Assembly: GCA_036785705.1 (NCBI GenBank)
Contig: JAWUZG010000357.1
Location: forward strand, 496,001 to 560,000
Length of the DNA: 64,000 nt
Origin: Acanthornis magna
Taxonomy: Eukaryota; Chordata; Aves; Passeriformes; Acanthizidae
Direction of reading: 5' to 3'
Part shown: positions 42,756 through 61,959 of the stretch, piece after piece
Numbering within the stretch: the first letter of the stretch is position 1
Layout: each line of letters begins with the position of its first letter
Notes under the pieces: generated by a model
The model's database searches: none
The model's input: the letters and a program-made list of their open reading frames with translations, nothing else
Told to the model about the DNA's origin: nothing
Translations under genes and position numbers: made by a program

Positions 42756-42761
42756 AATAAA
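42756..42761 (+). terminator. SHARPIN: Polyadenylation signal AATAAA of SHARPIN
   Basis: AATAAA lies 286 bases after the stop codon, in CCCAATAAAGCCACTG. This implies a 3' UTR of roughly 300 bp. Confidence 0.85.
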
Positions 42762-42779
42762 GCCACTGAGTGTCACAGC

Positions 42780-43020
42780 CTGGCACGGCCACCGGCATGG
42801 GGACAGGGATGGGGACACGGGGCCACCCCTGCAAAGGGGACAGTGATGGGGACACGGGAGTCAGCCCCGGCATGGTGACATGGGGGCCACCCCTCTCATG
42901 GCAACAGCGATGGTGACATGGGGTCACCCCCAGCATGGGGACAAGGATTAGGTTCACAACCCCGGATGGGGACAGTGATGGGGATGGGGACAATGATGGG
43001 GACAGAGGTCACTCCCCCGG
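42780..43020. other. Short GGGGACA-rich spacer between convergent genes
   Basis: Degenerate ATGGGGACA repeat between the SHARPIN poly(A) site and the next minisatellite. Nothing else seen. Confidence 0.5.
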
Positions 43021-43039
43021 ATCAGTCAAGGGGAGCTGG

Positions 43040-44070
43040 CACTGAATGAGACCCCAAAACCAGTGGGGGCCACAGTGGGGACATGGCACCAGCACAGCCG
43101 GGCCTGGGGCAGGGCCTGACCCACAGACTGACCCCACTGGGTGCCAACCCTGACCCACAGACTGACCCCACTGGGTACCAACCCTGACCCACAGACTGAC
43201 CCACAGACTGACCCCACTGGGTACCAACCCTGACCCACAGACTGACCCCACTGGGTACCAACCCTGACCCACAGACTGACCCACAGACTGACCCCACTGG
43301 GTACCAACCCTGACCCACAGACTGACCCCACTGGGTACCAACCCTGACCCACAGACTGACCCACAGACTGACCCCACTGGGTGCCAACCCTGACCCACAG
43401 ACTGACCCCACTGGGTGCCAACCCTGACCCACAGACTGACCCACAGACTGACCCCAGTGTGGGTACCAACCCTGACCCACAGACTGACCCCACTGGGTGC
43501 CAACCCTGACCCACAGACTGACCCCACTGGGTACCAACCCTGACCCACAGACTGACCCACAGACTGACCCCACTGGGTACCAACCCTGACCCACAGACTG
43601 ACCCCACTGGGTACCAACCCTGACCCACAGACTGACCCACAGACTGACCCCACTGGGTACCAACCCTGACCCACAGACTGACCCCACTGGGTACCAACCC
43701 TGACCCACAGACTGACCCACAGACTGACCCCACTGGGTGCCAACCCTGACCCACAGACTGACCCACAGACTGACCCCACTGGGTGCCAACCCTGACCCAC
43801 AGACTGACCCACAGACTGACCCCAGTGTGGGTACCAACCCTGACCCACAGACTGACCCCACTGGGTGCCAACCCTGACCCACAGACTGACCCACAGACTG
43901 ACCCCACTGGGTGCCAACCCTGACCCACAGACTGACCCCAGTGTGGGTACCAACCCTGACCCACAGACTGACCCACAGACTGACCCCACTGGGTACCAAC
44001 CCTGACCCACAGACTGACCCCACTGTGGGTGCCAACGGCCCCATGGGCACAGCCTGACCCACAACCAGCC
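43040..44070. repeat. 34/46-bp composite minisatellite between SHARPIN and CYC1
   Basis: Very regular units: ACCCCACTGGGTACCAACCC then TGACCCACAGACTG (34 bp), optionally with an extra ACCCACAGACTG (12 bp). About 24 units. It lies downstream of both convergent genes, beyond the CYC1 poly(A) signal. A minus-strand frame of more than 600 codons is a repeat artefact. Confidence 0.95.
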
Positions 44071-44298
44071 CCAGCATGGGCACAGCCCCATGTCCAGCCC
44101 CACATCCCGACCCATGGCACAGCCAGAACCACACCGAACCCCACACACAGCCAGACCCAGACCCCACACACCAGCACCATCCAGCCCCACACGTGGCCCC
44201 ACAGCCTGGACAGAACCAGCCCCACAGCCTGGACACACCCAGCCCCACAGTGCAGACAGAACCAGCCCCACTCCCCATTTTCCTGTGGAATCCCAGAC

Positions 44299-44304
44299 TT
44301 TATT
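44299..44304 (-). terminator. CYC1: Polyadenylation signal AATAAA of CYC1
   Basis: TTTATT on plus, AATAAA on minus, about 190 bases after the CYC1 stop codon. The SHARPIN and CYC1 signals face each other across the 43040-44070 minisatellite. Confidence 0.8.
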
Positions 44305-44492
44305 CCTGCCCCCGCTGCCCCCCCGGGAGCCGAGGCCAAACATGAGGTGGGGTGCGGACCCCCCAATGCCCCTCCTGGGGAGGCCCACGGCCCCTCCCCT
44401 GCCCTCCCCCTGCGTGGGGGGCCGGGAAGTCGCGGGGATCCCCCAATTCCCCCTGTTCTGGGGGCCGATGAAGCGGGGGGGCCCCGCAGGCC

Positions 44493-53477
<8,985 letters not shown>

Positions 53478-53570
53478 CGCCGAGGTCGAGGGGACGCGCC
53501 GCGACGCCCCGGAAGTGACGTAGAGAACTACGGGAGTGACGTCACTAACGACACGTGACCCTCCGGCGGG
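53478..53570 (-). promoter_or_regulatory. CYC1: CYC1 core promoter with ETS, CRE and E-box sites
   Basis: Immediately upstream of the CYC1 start codon: CCGGAAGTGACG (53509-53520, an ETS/GABP-NRF2 site), perfect TGACGTCA (53537-53544, CREB/ATF) and CACGTG (53552-53557, USF/MYC-type E-box). GABP plus CREB sites are typical of nuclear respiratory-chain genes. No TATA box. Confidence 0.75.
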
Positions 53571-53629
53571 GTGTGACTTTTTTTTTAATTGCGGCGCCCC
53601 CTGGCGGAGGGCGGGGAAAGCGCACACGG

Positions 53630-53725
53630 ATAAGCCACGCCCCTCGACAAAAACCACGCCTCCCTATGCAAAACCACGCCCCCATAAAAAGCCACGCCTC
53701 CCTGTATAGAAGCCACGCCCCCAGG
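53630..53725. repeat. AAACCACGCC repeat between CYC1 and GPAA1
   Basis: Five spaced CCACGCCC/CCACGCCT boxes at about 18-bp intervals. They match a KLF/SP-type GT box and could add to the CYC1 promoter; equally they may be just another tandem repeat. Confidence 0.5.
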
Positions 53726-53859
53726 GGTCGTCCCTCCCCCCCAGACCCCGCCCAAACCTCCCCATTTGGGGGTCCCGGTCCTGGAGGGAGACACAGCGAT
53801 GGCACTTTGGGAGCCCCCAGTGGTCCCCAGGGAATCCCCGGGACTGGGCCCTGTGGGTT

Positions 53860-54380
53860 TGAGGGTCCATGGGGCATGCAGGGTCTGGGGTCCATCTGGG
53901 GGTCTGGCCATGGGTCTGGAGATCCATTCGGGGGTCTGTCCATGGGTCTGGAGGTCCATCCGGGGGTCTGTCCATGGGTCTGGAGTCCAGCCGGGGGTCT
54001 GTCCATGGGTCTGGAGGTCCATCCAGGGGTCTGTCCATGGGGTCCATCCGAGGGTCCCTCCAGGGGTGTCACTGTCTTGGGGGTCCCTCTGTGGGACTGT
54101 CCATGGGCTTGTCCCTGCTGGGGATCTGTGCGCGTCCGTGCGTTCCTCCAATGTGTATGTGTCCACCCCATGGTCCATCCTGTGTCCACGTGTCCATCCC
54201 ATGTCCGTGTGTCCATCCCATGATCCATCACATGTCCGTGTGTCCATCCCATGATCCATCGCATGTCCATGTGTCCATCCCGTGTCCATCCCATGTCCAT
54301 CCCGTGTCCGTGTGTCCATCCCGCGTCCATGTGTCCATCCCGTGTCCATCCCGTGTCCATCCCATGTCCATCCCGTGTCC
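53860..54380. repeat. Two minisatellites in the GPAA1-CYC1 intergenic space
   Basis: 53870-54050: units of about 33 bp with GTCCATGGGTCTGGAGGTCC. 54170-54380: units of about 12-30 bp with GTGTCCATCCC. Both lie downstream of the GPAA1 stop, so they would form part of a GPAA1 3' UTR if transcription runs that far. No AATAAA was found for GPAA1 in this space. Confidence 0.85.
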
Positions 54381-54383
54381 GTC

Positions 54384-54440
54384 ACTTCCAGAAGAGCACG
54401 TTCCAGAGCAGCAGCCAGCAGGGGTGGGCCCCGTGCAGGT
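54384..54440 (-). repeat. GPAA1: Duplicate of the GPAA1 stop-codon region
   Basis: GTCACTTCCAGAAGAGCACG followed by TTCCAGAGCAGCAGCCAGCA on plus repeats 54516-54556, the end of the last GPAA1 exon including the stop codon. It lies about 130 bp downstream, within the GTGTCCATCCC repeat. Confidence 0.92.
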
Positions 54441-54516
54441 AGCGATGGGGGGTCTGTGTGTCCATCCCATGTCCATGTGTCCATCCCATGTCCATCCCGT
54501 GTCCACCCCGTGTCCG

Positions 54517-57500
54517 TCACTTCCAGAAGAGCACATTCCAGAGCAGCAGCCAGCACGGGTACGCCCCGAGGGCGAGCAGGGGGCTCAGGTGGGCTCCGTG
54601 CAGGTGGTCCTGCAGCAGCCCCTGGCCCAGCGCCCCCAGGAAGCGCTGCCAGGCCTCCCCCAGCCCTGCGGGCGCCTCCAGCAGCTCCCGCTCCACCAGC
54701 ACGGCCAGGAACAGCGAGACCCCCGGCGTGGTCAGCACCAGCAGCAGCGCCAGGGGCAGCCTGGAACGGGGAGGGGGCTGTGAGAGACCCCCAGGACCCC
54801 CAGAATCACCCACAGACCCCTGAGACCCCCTCAAAACCCCCCCCTGAAACCCCCAGAGATCCCTGGCGTTGTCAGCACCAGCAGCAGCGCCAGGGGCAGC
54901 CTGCAGGGGGGAGGGGGCTGTGAGAGACCCCCAGGACCCCCAGAATCACCCAGAGACCCCCGGGACCCCCAGAATCACCCAGAGACCCCTGGGACCCCCC
55001 CGAAATCCCCCCAGGAACAGCGAGACCCCCGGTGTGGAGAGCACCAGCAGGAGCGCCAGGGGCAGCCTGGAATGGGGAGGGGCCTGTGAGACCCCCAGGA
55101 CCCCCCAGAAACCCCCAGAGACCCCTGAAACCCTCAGAGACCCCCAGGAACAGCGAGACCCCCGGGGGAGTCACCTGTAGCCCCCAGGACTCACCTGTCC
55201 CCAGGGCCTCACCTGTCTCCAGGTGGTCTGACGTATCCCCCCAGGGGTCTCACCTATCCCCTGCAGGGCTCTCACCTGTCTCCAGGGGTCTCACCTGTCC
55301 CCAGGGGCTCTCACCTGTCCCCAGGGGTCTCACCTATTGCCCCCAGGTCTCACCTGTCCCCAGGGGCTCTTACTTGTCCCCAGGGGCTCTCACCTGTCCC
55401 CCAGGGGTCTCACCTGTCCCCTGCAGGGGTCTCACCTGTCCCCAGGGTCTCACCTGTTGCCCCCAGGTCTCACAGCGGCCGCGGGGGGCACGAGGGTGAC
55501 CCCCAGCAGGAAGCCCAGGGAGAAGTTGAGCAGGGCCAGGCAGGTGAGGAGCAGCGCCAGGGCCAGCAGGGCCACCAGCTTGAGGGTCATCCAGCCCCGC
55601 TGGCCACCGCCGGACAGCGCCCTGGGGACACGGGGACACCTGGGGTCACCCTGAGACCACCCAGAGAACACCCGGGGTCGCCCAGAGAACACCCAGTGTC
55701 ACTCAGTGTCCCCAGTCCCCACCAGCTTGAGGGTCATCCAGCCCCACCGGCCACCGCCGGCCAGCGCCCTGGGGACACGGGGACACCCGGGGGTCACCCA
55801 GGGTCACTCTGAGACCACCCAGAGAACACCCAGGGTCACCCAGGGCTGGGGACAGACCCCCAGTGTCACCCGGGGTCACCCAGAGAACACCCAGTGTCAC
55901 TCAGTGTCCCCAGTCCCCACCAGCCTGAGGGTCATTCAGCCCCGCTGGCCACCGCCGGACAGTGGCCTGGGGACACAAGGACACCCAGTGTCACCCAGGG
56001 TCACTCAGTGTCCCCAGTCCCCACCAGCTTGAGGGTCATCCAGCCCCGCTGGCCACCGCCGGACAGCGCCCTGGGGACACGGGGACACCTGAGGTCACTC
56101 AGGGTCACCCTGAGACCACCCAAAGAACACCCAGTGTCACCCAGTGACCCTAGTCCCCACCAGCTTGAGGGTCATCCAGCCCTGCTGGCCACCACCGGAC
56201 AGGGCCCTGGGGACACAGGGACACCCGGGGTCACCTGGGGTCACCCTGAGACCACCCAGAGAACAGCCGGTGTCACCCAGGGTCACCCAGTGTCACTCAG
56301 GGTCACCCAGAGAACACACAGGGTCACCCAGTGTCACCCAAGGCACCCCCAGTGTCCCCAGTCCTCACCAGCTTTGGGTTCACACAGCCCCTCTGCCCCC
56401 CCCGAACAGAGCCCCAGAGACCCCCAGACCCTACAAAGCCCCCCAGACCCACTCCAAGCCCCCCCCAGACCCTACAAAGCCCCCCAGACCCACTCCTGAC
56501 CCCAAACACCGCAAATGCCCCCAGACCCCTTTAGGGACCCCAGATCCTTCAGGACCCCATACCTGTGGGTGCTGTGGGGCAGCACCGTCCTGGCCCTGTA
56601 AATCCTGATCAAGGCCTGACCCCAAACACCCCAAACCCCTTCAGGAACCTCTTTAGGGACCCCATACTTGTGGGTGCTGTGGGGCAGAGCCATCCTGATC
56701 AGGGCCTGACCCCAAACACCCCAAACAAACACCCCCAGACCCTTTAGGGACCCCTGCAGGACCCCAGACCTGTGGGTGCTGTGGGGCAGAGCCATCCCGA
56801 TCAGAACCTGACCCCAAACACCCCCAGACCATTTTAGGGACCCCAGACCCCTTCAGGGACCCCAGACCCCTTCAGGCCCTATACCTATGGGTGCTGTGGG
56901 GCAGTGCCATCCTGGCCACGTAGATCCCAATCAGGGCCTGATCCCAAACACCCCAAACCCCTTCAGAGACCCCTTTAGGGACACCAGACCCCTTCAGGGC
57001 CCCCAGACCCTTTAGGACCCCGTACCTGTGGGTGCTATGGGGCAGTGCCATCCCAGCCACGTAGATCCCAATCAGGGCCTGACCCCAAACACCCCAAACA
57101 AACACCCCCAGACCCCTTTAGGGACCCCTTCAGGACCCCATACCTGTGGGTGCTGTGGGGCAGCACCATCCTGGCCCTGTAAACCCCGATCAGGGCCTGA
57201 CCCCAAACACCCCAAACCCCTTCAGGAACCCTTTAGGGACCCCATACCTGTGGGTGCTGTGGGGCAGAGCCATCCCGATCAGGACTTGACCCCAAACACC
57301 CCAAACCCCTTCCAGGACCCCTTTAGGGACCCCATACCTGTGGGTGCTGTGGGGCAGTGCCATCCCAGCCACGTAGATCCCGATCAGGGCCTGACCCCAA
57401 ACACCCCCAGACCCCTTTAGGGACCTCTTTAGGGCCCCATACCTGTGGGTGCTGTGGGGCAGAGCCATCCCAATCAGGGCCTGACCCCAAACACCCCAAA

Positions 57501-60500
57501 CAAACACCCCCAGACCCTTCAGGGCCCCATACCTGTGGGTGCTGTGGGGCAGAGCCATCCCGGCCACGTAGATCCCGATCAGGGCCAGCACCACGGCCTC
57601 GGCCTCACCCACCGGGAAGTGCTGGGTGGCCACGGCCTGGCCCCGCACGGGCAGCAGGTACAGCGCGGCCCCCGCGCCCCCCGACACCAGCACGGGGGGC
57701 ACCAGCCACAGCAGCCCCCCGCGGGCCTGCGGGGACAGGGGGTCAGGGTGGGGGTCCCAGAGGTGAAAATTGGGGTCTCAGGGGTCAGGACAAGGGTTTT
57801 GGGGTCAGGACGAGTGTCCCAAAGGTGAGGGTTGGGGTCCCAGAGATGAGGACTGGGGTCGCAGGGGTGAAAATTGGGGTCCCAAAGGTGAGGATTGGGG
57901 TCCCAGAGATGAGAATTGGAGTCCCAAAGGTGAGGGTTGGGGTCCCAAAGGTGAGGATTTGGGTTTCAGGGGTGAAAATTGGGGTCCCAAAGGTGAGAAT
58001 TGGGGTCCCAGGGATCAGGACAGGAGTTTTAGGGTCAGGACAGGGGTCCCAGAGATGAGGATTGGGGTCTCAAAGGTGAAAATTGGGGTCCCAAAGATGA
58101 GGGTTGAGGTCTCAAAGGTGAGGGTTGGGGTGCCAGAGATGAGGGTTGGGGTCCCAGGGATCAGGACAGGAGTTTTGGGGTCAGGACGAGGATCCCAAAG
58201 GTGAGGATTGGGGTCCCAAAGGTGAGGGTTGAGGTCTCAAAGGTGAGGGTTGGGGTGCCAGAGGTGAGGGTTGGGGTCCTGAAGGTGAGGGTTGGGGTCC
58301 CAGGGATCTGGACAGGAGTTTTAGGGTCAGGACAGGGGTCCCAGAGGTGAAAATTGGGGTCCCAGGGGTCAGGACAAGGGCTTTGGGGTCAGGATGAGTG
58401 TCCTAAAGGTGAGGATTGGGGTCCCAAAGGTGAGAGTTGGGGTCCCAGAGATGAGAATTGGGGTGCCAAAGGGGAGGGTTGGGGTCCCAGGGGTGAAAAC
58501 TGGGATCCCAGGAGTCAGGACAGCAGTTTGGGGTCAGGATGAGTGTCCCAAAGGTGAGGATTTGGGTTTCAGGGGTGAAAATTGGGGTCCCAAAGGTGAG
58601 GGTTGGGGTCCCAGGGATCAGGACAGGAGTTTTAGGGTCAGGACAGGGGTCCCAGAGATGAAAATTGGGGTCCCAGGAGTCAGGACAAAAGCTTTGGGGT
58701 CAGATCAGGGGTCCCAGAGATGAGGATTGGGGTCCCAAAGGTGAAAATTGGGGTCCCAAAGGTGAAAATTGGGGTCCCAAAGATGAGGGTTGGGGTCTCA
58801 AAGGTGAGGGTTGGGGTCCTGAAGGTGAGGGTTGGGGTCCCAGGAATCAGGACAGGAGTTTTGGGGTCAGGATGGGGGTCCCAGAGATGAAAATTGGGGT
58901 CCCAGAGATGCAAATTGGGGTCCCAGGGGTCAGGACGTGGGCTTTAGGGTCAGACCAGGGGTCCCAGAGATGAGGATTGGGGTCCCAGAGATGAAAATTG
59001 GGGTCTCAGGAGTCAGCACAAGGGCTTTGGGGTCAGGACGAGTGTCCCAAAGGTGAGAATTGGGGTCCCAAAGGTGAGGGTTGTGGTCCCAAAGGTTAAA
59101 ATCAGGGTGGCAAAGTTGAGGGTTTGTGTCCCAAATATGACAATTGGGGTCCCAAAGGTGACAATTGTGGTCCCAGGGGTCAGGATAGAGGTTTGGGATC
59201 AGCACAAGGATCCCAGGGATGAGGACTGGCACCCCAAAGGTGAGGGTTGGGGTCCCAGAAACGAAAATTGGCATCCCAGGGATCAGGACAAGGAGTTTGG
59301 GGTCAGGACAAGGATCCCAGAGACGAGAACTGGGGTTCCAAAGATGAGGATTGGGGTCCCAGAGATGAGAATTGGGGTCCCAAAGGTGAGAGTTGGGGTC
59401 CCAGAGACGAGAATTGGGGTCCCAAAGGTGAGAGTTGGGGTCCCAGAGATGAGAATTGGGGTGCCAAAGGTGAGGGTTAGGGTCCTAGAAATGAGGATTG
59501 GGGTCTCAGGGGTCAGGACAAGGAGTTTGGGATCAGGGTGAGGGTCCCAAAGGTGAGGATTGGGGTCCCAGGGGTGAAAATTGGGGTCCCAGGGGTCAGG
59601 ACGGGTGGGTTGGGGTCAGCACGAGGGTCCCAGGGGGTCCCAGGGGTCCCCTCACCTCCCCGGGCGGGGGGTCCCCGTCCCCCTCCTCACTCCGGCTCAG
59701 CCTCATCCACAGGTCCAGGGCGTGGGGGGAGTCAAGGAAAGGACCGAGACCCCCAGACCCCCCCAGAGCCCCCCGAGACCCCCAACTGTCCTCCACACCC
59801 TAATTCCCCCTTTCCCCCAAATCCCCATTTTTTCCCAATCCCCCGTTTCCCCCCAATTCATTTTCCCCCAAATCCCCATTTTCCCCGATTCCCCTTTTCC
59901 CCCAAATCCTCATTTTCCCCCCAATTCATTTTCCCCAATTCCCCATTTTTCCCCAATCCCCCATTTCCCCCCCAGTTTGTTTTCCCCCAATTCATTTCCC
60001 CCAAATCCCCATTTCCCCCCAATTAATTTTTCCCAATTCTCCATTTTTCCCCCAATTAATTTTCCCCAATTAATCTTCCCCCCAATTCATTTTCCCCCAA
60101 ATTTCCATTTTTTCCCCAATCCGCTTTTTCCCATTTTTCCTCTTTTTCCCATTTTTGGGATATCCACAGCGCCAGGACAAGCAGGATGAGGCCCAGGGCA
60201 GGGATGGACACGAAACGGGAAATCCCATTTTTCCCCAATCCCATTTTTCCCCAATCCCATTTTTCCCCCAATTATCCATTTTTCCCCCAATTCATTTTCC
60301 TCCAATTCATTTTCCTCTTTTTCCCCAATTTCCCCCAATTCATTTTCCCCTTTTTCCCCAATTTTCCCCAATTCATTTTCCCCTTTTCCCCCAATTTCTC
60401 CCAATTAATTTTCCCCCTTTTCCCCATTTTTCTCCCAATTAATTTTCCTTTTTCCCCATTTTTCCCCCAATTCATTTCCCCCAAATCCCCATTTTCCCCC

Positions 60501-61946
60501 AACTCATTTTTCCCCAATCCCCCATTTTTTCCCCAATTCATTTCCCCCAAATTCCCCATTTTCCCCCAATTCATTTTCCTCTTTTTCCCCATTTTTCCCC
60601 CAATTAATTTTCCTCTTTTTCCCTATTTTTCCCCATTTTTGGGATATCCGCAGTGCCAGGACGAGCAGGATGAGCCCCAGGGCAGGGATGGACACGAAAC
60701 CAGAAATCCCATTTTCCCCCAATTAATTTCCCCCTTTTTCCCCATTTTCCCCCCAATTCATTTCCCTCTTTTTCCCCATTTTTTCCCCATTTTTCGGGAT
60801 ATCCGCAGCGCCAGGACGAGCAGGATGAGCCCCAGGGCAGGGATGTAGGACCCGATGGACACAAAACGGGAAATCCCATTTTTCCCCAATCCCATTTTCC
60901 CAATTTTCCCCATTTTTCTCCCTATCCCATTTTTCCCCAATCCCATTTTTCCCCCAATTAATTTTCCTCTTTTTCCCGGTTTTTACCCCAATTCATTTCC
61001 CCCAAATCCCCATTTTCCCCCAACTCATTTTTCCCCAATCCCCCATTTTTTCCCCAATTCATTTCCCCCAAATTCCCCATTTTTCCCAATCCCATTTTCC
61101 CAATTTTTCCCCATTTTTTGGGATATCCACAGCGCCAGGACGAGCAGGATGAGCCCCAGGGCAGGGATCGACACGAAATCCCATTTTTTTCCAATCCCAT
61201 TTTCCCATTTTTCCCCATTTCCCCCAATCCCCATTTTCCCCAATTATCCATTTTCCCCCAATTCATTTCCCCCAGATCCCCATTTTCCCCCCAATTAATT
61301 TTCCCCCAATCCCCCATTTTCCCCCCAATTCATTTTCCTCTTTTTCCCCAATTTCTCCCCAATTCATTTTTCCCTTTTTCCCCCAATTAATTTTCCTCTT
61401 TTTCCCCGTTTTCCCCCCAATTCAATTCCCCCTTTTTCCCCATTTTTTTCCCCATTTTTCGGGATATCCGCAGCGCCAGGACGAGCAGGATGAGCCCCAG
61501 CGCAGGGATGTAGGACCCGATGGACACAAAACGGGAAATCCCATTTTTCCCCAATCCCATTTTCCCAATTTTCCCCATTTTTCCCCCTATCCCATTTTTC
61601 CCCAATCCCATTTTTCCCCCAATTAATTTTCCTCTTTTTCCCGATTTTTACCCCAATTCATTTCCCCCTTTTTCCCCAATTTCTCCCCAATTCATGTCCC
61701 CCTTTTTCCCCTTTTTCCCCATTTTTTCCCCAATTTCTCCCCAATTCATTCCCCCCTTTTTCCCCATTTTTTTCCCCCATTTTTTGGGATATCCGCAGCG
61801 CCAGGACGAGCAGGATGAGCCCCAGGGCAGGGATGTAGGACCCGATGGACACAAAACGGGACAGGGACGGCAGCAGGTACAGGAAATAGGATTGGTGCAG
61901 CCTCTCCAGGAGATTGTTCAGCTTCCGGAACATTCCCTCCAGAGTC
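54517..61946 (-). CDS. GPAA1: GPAA1, GPI-transamidase subunit (3' part; gene continues past the window)
   Basis: Five exons in the window: 61946-61793, 59721-59656, 57726-57533, 55621-55454 and 54760-54517 (stop at 54519-54517), encoding the last 274 residues (the human protein has 621). GPAA1 is a multi-pass ER membrane subunit of the transamidase that attaches GPI anchors to proteins. Signatures: [86 protein letters not shown] and the C terminus [14 protein letters not shown]; several are membrane helices. The first intron in the window joins CTGCGG to GCCCTGGAC and has AT-AC ends, see its own entry. Exon edges are copied into every intron except that between 59656 and 57726, which is a pure minisatellite. 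Upstream exons are not in the window. Confidence 0.95.
54761..55175 (-). repeat. GPAA1: Exon-edge array: GPAA1 last-exon acceptor
   Basis: Two copies (54862-54905 and 55015-55075) of plus-strand GTCAGCACCAGCAGCAGCGC then CAGGGGCAGCCTG repeat the first 40-55 bases of the last exon with its acceptor. A partial third copy (CAGGAACAGCGAGACCCCCG) is near 55145. Spacers are GACCCCCAGGACCCCCAG. Confidence 0.9.
55190..55453. repeat. GGGGTCTCACCTGTCCCC repeat in the last GPAA1 intron
   Basis: About 14 units of 15-22 bp. On the GPAA1 strand each reads GGGGACAGGTGAGACCCC, so every unit has a strong donor consensus CAG|GTGAGA, identical in type to the real donor of the preceding exon (CAACAG|GTGAGACC at 55453/55454). 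Confidence 0.9.
55622..56420 (-). repeat. GPAA1: Exon-edge array: GPAA1 fourth in-window exon acceptor (4-5 copies)
   Basis: Plus-strand CACCAGCTTGAGGGTCATCC, then AGCCCCGCTGGCCACCGCC and GGACAGCGCCCTGGGGACAC recur near 55718, 55918, 56019 and 56158, with a diverged copy near 56368. Each carries about 50 exon bases (through Trp-Met-Thr-Leu-Lys-Leu-Val) plus acceptor. Spacers are GTCACCCAGGGTCAC. Confidence 0.93.
56555..57532 (-). repeat. GPAA1: Exon-edge array: GPAA1 third in-window exon donor (9 copies)
   Basis: Plus-strand CCATACCTGTGGGTGCTGTG then GGGCAGAGCCATCC recurs near 56563, 56667, 56766, 56881, 57022, 57141, 57244, 57338 and 57440, before the true edge (57533). Copies carry 35-65 exon bases ([13 protein letters not shown]) and a donor CAG|GTATGG or a variant. 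Period is 94-141 bp. Confidence 0.95.
57750..59640. repeat. GGGGTCCCAAAGGTGAGGGTT minisatellite in a GPAA1 intron
   Basis: About 1.9 kb of 21-22 bp units alternating GGTCCCAAAGGTGAGGATTG and GGTCCCAGAGATGAGAATTG, with longer units carrying GGTCAGGACAGGAGTTTTGG. On plus (antisense) many units match AAG|GTGAGG. No GPAA1 exon bases were recognised. Confidence 0.92.
59800..61790. repeat. CCCCAATTCATTTTCCCCC repeat filling the AT-AC intron
   Basis: Units of 15-35 bp such as TTTTCCCCCAATTCATTTCC and CCCCAAATCCCCATTTT, interspersed with the donor copies above. Long plus-strand open frames rich in Phe/Pro/Ile are artefacts. Confidence 0.92.
60155..61792 (-). repeat. GPAA1: Exon-edge array: GPAA1 AT-AC donor (5 copies)
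   Basis: Plus-strand GGGATATCCRCAGCGCCAGG then ACGAGCAGGATGAGCCCCAG begins near 60157, 60641, 60796, 61121 and 61461, with the authentic edge at about 61787. Each carries 55-75 bases of exon (FVSI...[12 protein letters not shown]) plus ATATCC. There are two versions: with GGGTCCTACATC (60796, 61461 and the real edge) or with those 12 bases removed (60157, 60641, 61121). Spacers are CCCCAATTCATTTTCCCC repeats. Confidence 0.93.
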
Positions 61947-61959
61947 CTGGGGAGGAAAA

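Larger units (their letters stand above)
59722..61792 (-). other. GPAA1: Putative U12-type AT-AC intron of GPAA1
   Basis: Protein alignment fixes the join as Leu-Ala-Leu-Arg | Ala-Leu-Asp-Leu-Trp-Met. At that point the intron starts ATATCCCAAA (61792 downward) and ends TTTCCTTGACTCCCCCCAC (59740-59722). ATATCC is the minor-spliceosome AT-AC donor core, TTCCTTGAC matches the U12 branch-site consensus, and the branch A lies about 11 bases from the terminal AC, a typical U12 distance. No GT occurs near the exon end that would keep the frame. The body of the intron is repeat. Confidence 0.75.

Noticed and set aside
56555..57532. CRISPR-like array (regular repeats separated by spacers)
   Set aside because: Vertebrate intron; the repeats are exon-edge copies, spacers are themselves repetitive and there are no cas genes.
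57750..59640. Antisense gene suggested by many AAG|GTGAGG donor motifs
   Set aside because: The motifs are units of a 21-22 bp minisatellite, with no acceptors or conserved frame.
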